64,000 bases of DNA from Arsukibacterium tuosuense (GTDB lineage Bacteria > Pseudomonadota > Gammaproteobacteria > Enterobacterales > Alteromonadaceae). Shown here in pieces: positions 63,316 to 64,000 of the stretch (positions are counted from its first letter, which is position 1; every line of letters begins with the position of its first letter). The DNA lies in assembly GCF_900215315.1 (NCBI RefSeq), contig NZ_OBEB01000007.1, positions 1 to 64,000 of the forward strand. The letters are read 5' to 3'. The translations under genes and the position numbers were made by a program. Below the pieces are notes generated by a model that was given only the letters and a program-made list of their open reading frames with translations, was not told the DNA's origin and did not search any database.

Positions 63316-63471
63316 ATGCGCGATAAAATCCGTTTAGTTTCTTCTGCCGGTACTGGTTTCTTCTACACTACTACGAAGAACAAGCGTACCATGCCAGAAA
63401 AAATGGAAATTAAAAAGTTCGATCCTAAAGTGCGCAAGCACGTGATTTTCAAAGAAGCGAAAATCAAGTAA
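63316..63471 (+). CDS. rpmG: 50S ribosomal protein L33
   Basis: 51 residues: [51 protein letters not shown]. This is the cysteine-free form of L33 (no CxxC zinc motif). AAGGAA upstream; 11 bases after rpmB. Small, so easily missed by length cut-offs. Confidence 0.98.
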   Translation: MRDKIRLVSSAGTGFFYTTTKNKRTMPEKMEIKKFDPKVRKHVIFKEAKIK

Positions 63472-63479
63472 TCGACCTG

Positions 63480-63506
63480 AAAACCCGGCCAACGCCGGGT
63501 TTTTGC
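63480..63506 (+). terminator. Intrinsic terminator after rpmG
   Basis: ACCCGGC-CAAC-GCCGGGT followed by TTTTGCTTTT, a strong stem with a T-run, nine bases after the rpmG stop. Confidence 0.92.
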
Positions 63507-63581
63507 TTTTTATACCCTGCCTAAGTTACTATGCCGCTGCCCCTTGCAGACAGGTACTGCCCCGCGCAGAAAAACTTTATT

Positions 63582-64000
63582 ATGCTGAAACTCTCACGCC
63601 GTAACTGGAACAACGTACTGATTTTTGCAGTATTGATCCTGATGTTTGTGCTGTATGGCATACCACAACGTTTACAACAAAAAATGGCCGCTGAGCACCG
63701 TTTAGTCCCGGCAGACGCTGAGTTATTAATGGTAGGCTTTGCCAGTCAGCGTTTAGTTAAAGCCGGGCCGCAGTGGCAATTACAACCGGCTGGTAATAGT
63801 CAGGTTGATGCCGAGCAGGTAGCATTGGCCTGGCAGTATAGCCAGCTGATACCGGTGGATACCGTGCCAATGCAAAGCCGGGTGCCGGTGGCGCAGGCCA
63901 GTGTGCAACTGGTCGGAAAAAGCACGCCCATTATCTGGTTGCTGTATCCGGGCGCTGAGCCTGCCAATAACCCTGAACAAGGCCCTGACACTAGCCAGTA
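63582..64000 (+). CDS. Membrane-anchored hypothetical protein (partial, runs off the window)
   Basis: Open from ATG 63582 to the window end with no stop (139 codons seen). MLKLSRRNWNNVLIFAVLILMFVLYGI is a single N-terminal membrane anchor (about 11-27); the visible remainder (RLVPADAELLMVGFASQRLVKAGPQWQLQP, VALAWQYSQLIPVDTVP) is probably a periplasmic domain. Its place directly after rpmBG is where related genomes often carry a small hypothetical gene before mutM; that is from memory. No function is assigned. Confidence 0.75.
   Translation, partial: MLKLSRRNWNNVLIFAVLILMFVLYGIPQRLQQKMAAEHRLVPADAELLMVGFASQRLVKAGPQWQLQPAGNSQVDAEQVALAWQYSQLIPVDTVPMQSRVPVAQASVQLVGKSTPIIWLLYPGAEPANNPEQGPDTSQ

Overview
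The window reads as a chromosome segment of a marine or aquatic gammaproteobacterium. The housekeeping order at the right end (yicC / rph-pyrE, slmA, dut, coaBC, radC, rpmB-rpmG) and the gmk-rpoZ-spoT-(ridA)-recG block are gammaproteobacterial. The many TonB-dependent receptors, GGDEF proteins and short intergenic repeats suggest an Alteromonadales/Chromatiaceae organism of the Rheinheimera/Arsukibacterium type. The genus is inference; the class is well supported.

Layout. 1-1.72 kb is a small accessory patch: a BrnT/BrnA toxin-antitoxin pair, then a decayed RelE/HigB-like toxin remnant with an intact antitoxin and an orphan ribbon-helix-helix antitoxin, the last two bracketed by two direct copies of an ~80 bp C/G-rich repeat. 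1.7-7.6 kb is a minus-strand D-amino-acid/5-oxoproline block: amidase, pxpA, pxpB, pxpC, a DUF4392 (D-glutamate cyclase-like) gene and a D-amino acid transaminase. 7.8-12 kb is a plus-strand block: lipoprotein, aldehyde dehydrogenase, guanidinobutyrase, LuxR regulator. 12.2-16.3 kb holds an M1 peptidase, a PAS-GAF-PAS-GGDEF protein and a DUF3297 gene. 16.4-18.2 kb is a hipBA module with a four-copy operator array. 18.2-25.1 kb is a first uptake/catabolic module: class III aminotransferase, secreted cysteine peptidase, LysR, TonB receptor, MFS. 25.3-30.2 kb holds a C39-like peptidase and a 1338-residue membrane protein of unknown function. 30.2-38.2 kb is DUF1445, recG, a periplasmic binding protein, ridA, spoT, rpoZ, gmk and DUF4442. 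38.4-41.3 kb is a propeller-GGDEF sensor. 41.3-55.4 kb is a second catabolic module: LysR/gabD/gabT, then six co-directional minus-strand genes (serine hydrolase, MFS, MocR regulator, nitrilase-family amidase, TonB receptor, TPR-sulfotransferase). 55.7-64 kb is a Fic protein followed by the conserved housekeeping block.

How the genes may work together. The two catabolic modules carry matching TonB receptor + MFS pairs beside transaminases, and the window encodes a near-complete route guanidinobutyraldehyde -> 4-guanidinobutyrate -> GABA -> succinate semialdehyde -> succinate (aldehyde dehydrogenase, GbuA, GabT, GabD). It also carries both halves of the vertebrate D-glutamate cyclase (DUF1445 and DUF4392) as separate genes, the second within a PxpABC operon.

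The most interesting non-coding signal is a set of paired direct repeats, AACTGG-N17-AACTGG (exactly 23 bp start to start). They lie 60-126 bp upstream of four of the six co-directional genes in the second module. They look like the operators of a regulon, most simply of the embedded MocR-type regulator, which itself has an unusual C-terminal extra domain. A second recurring oddity is short tandem duplication (12, 12, 13 and 25 bp units) placed exactly across the stop codons of four unrelated genes.
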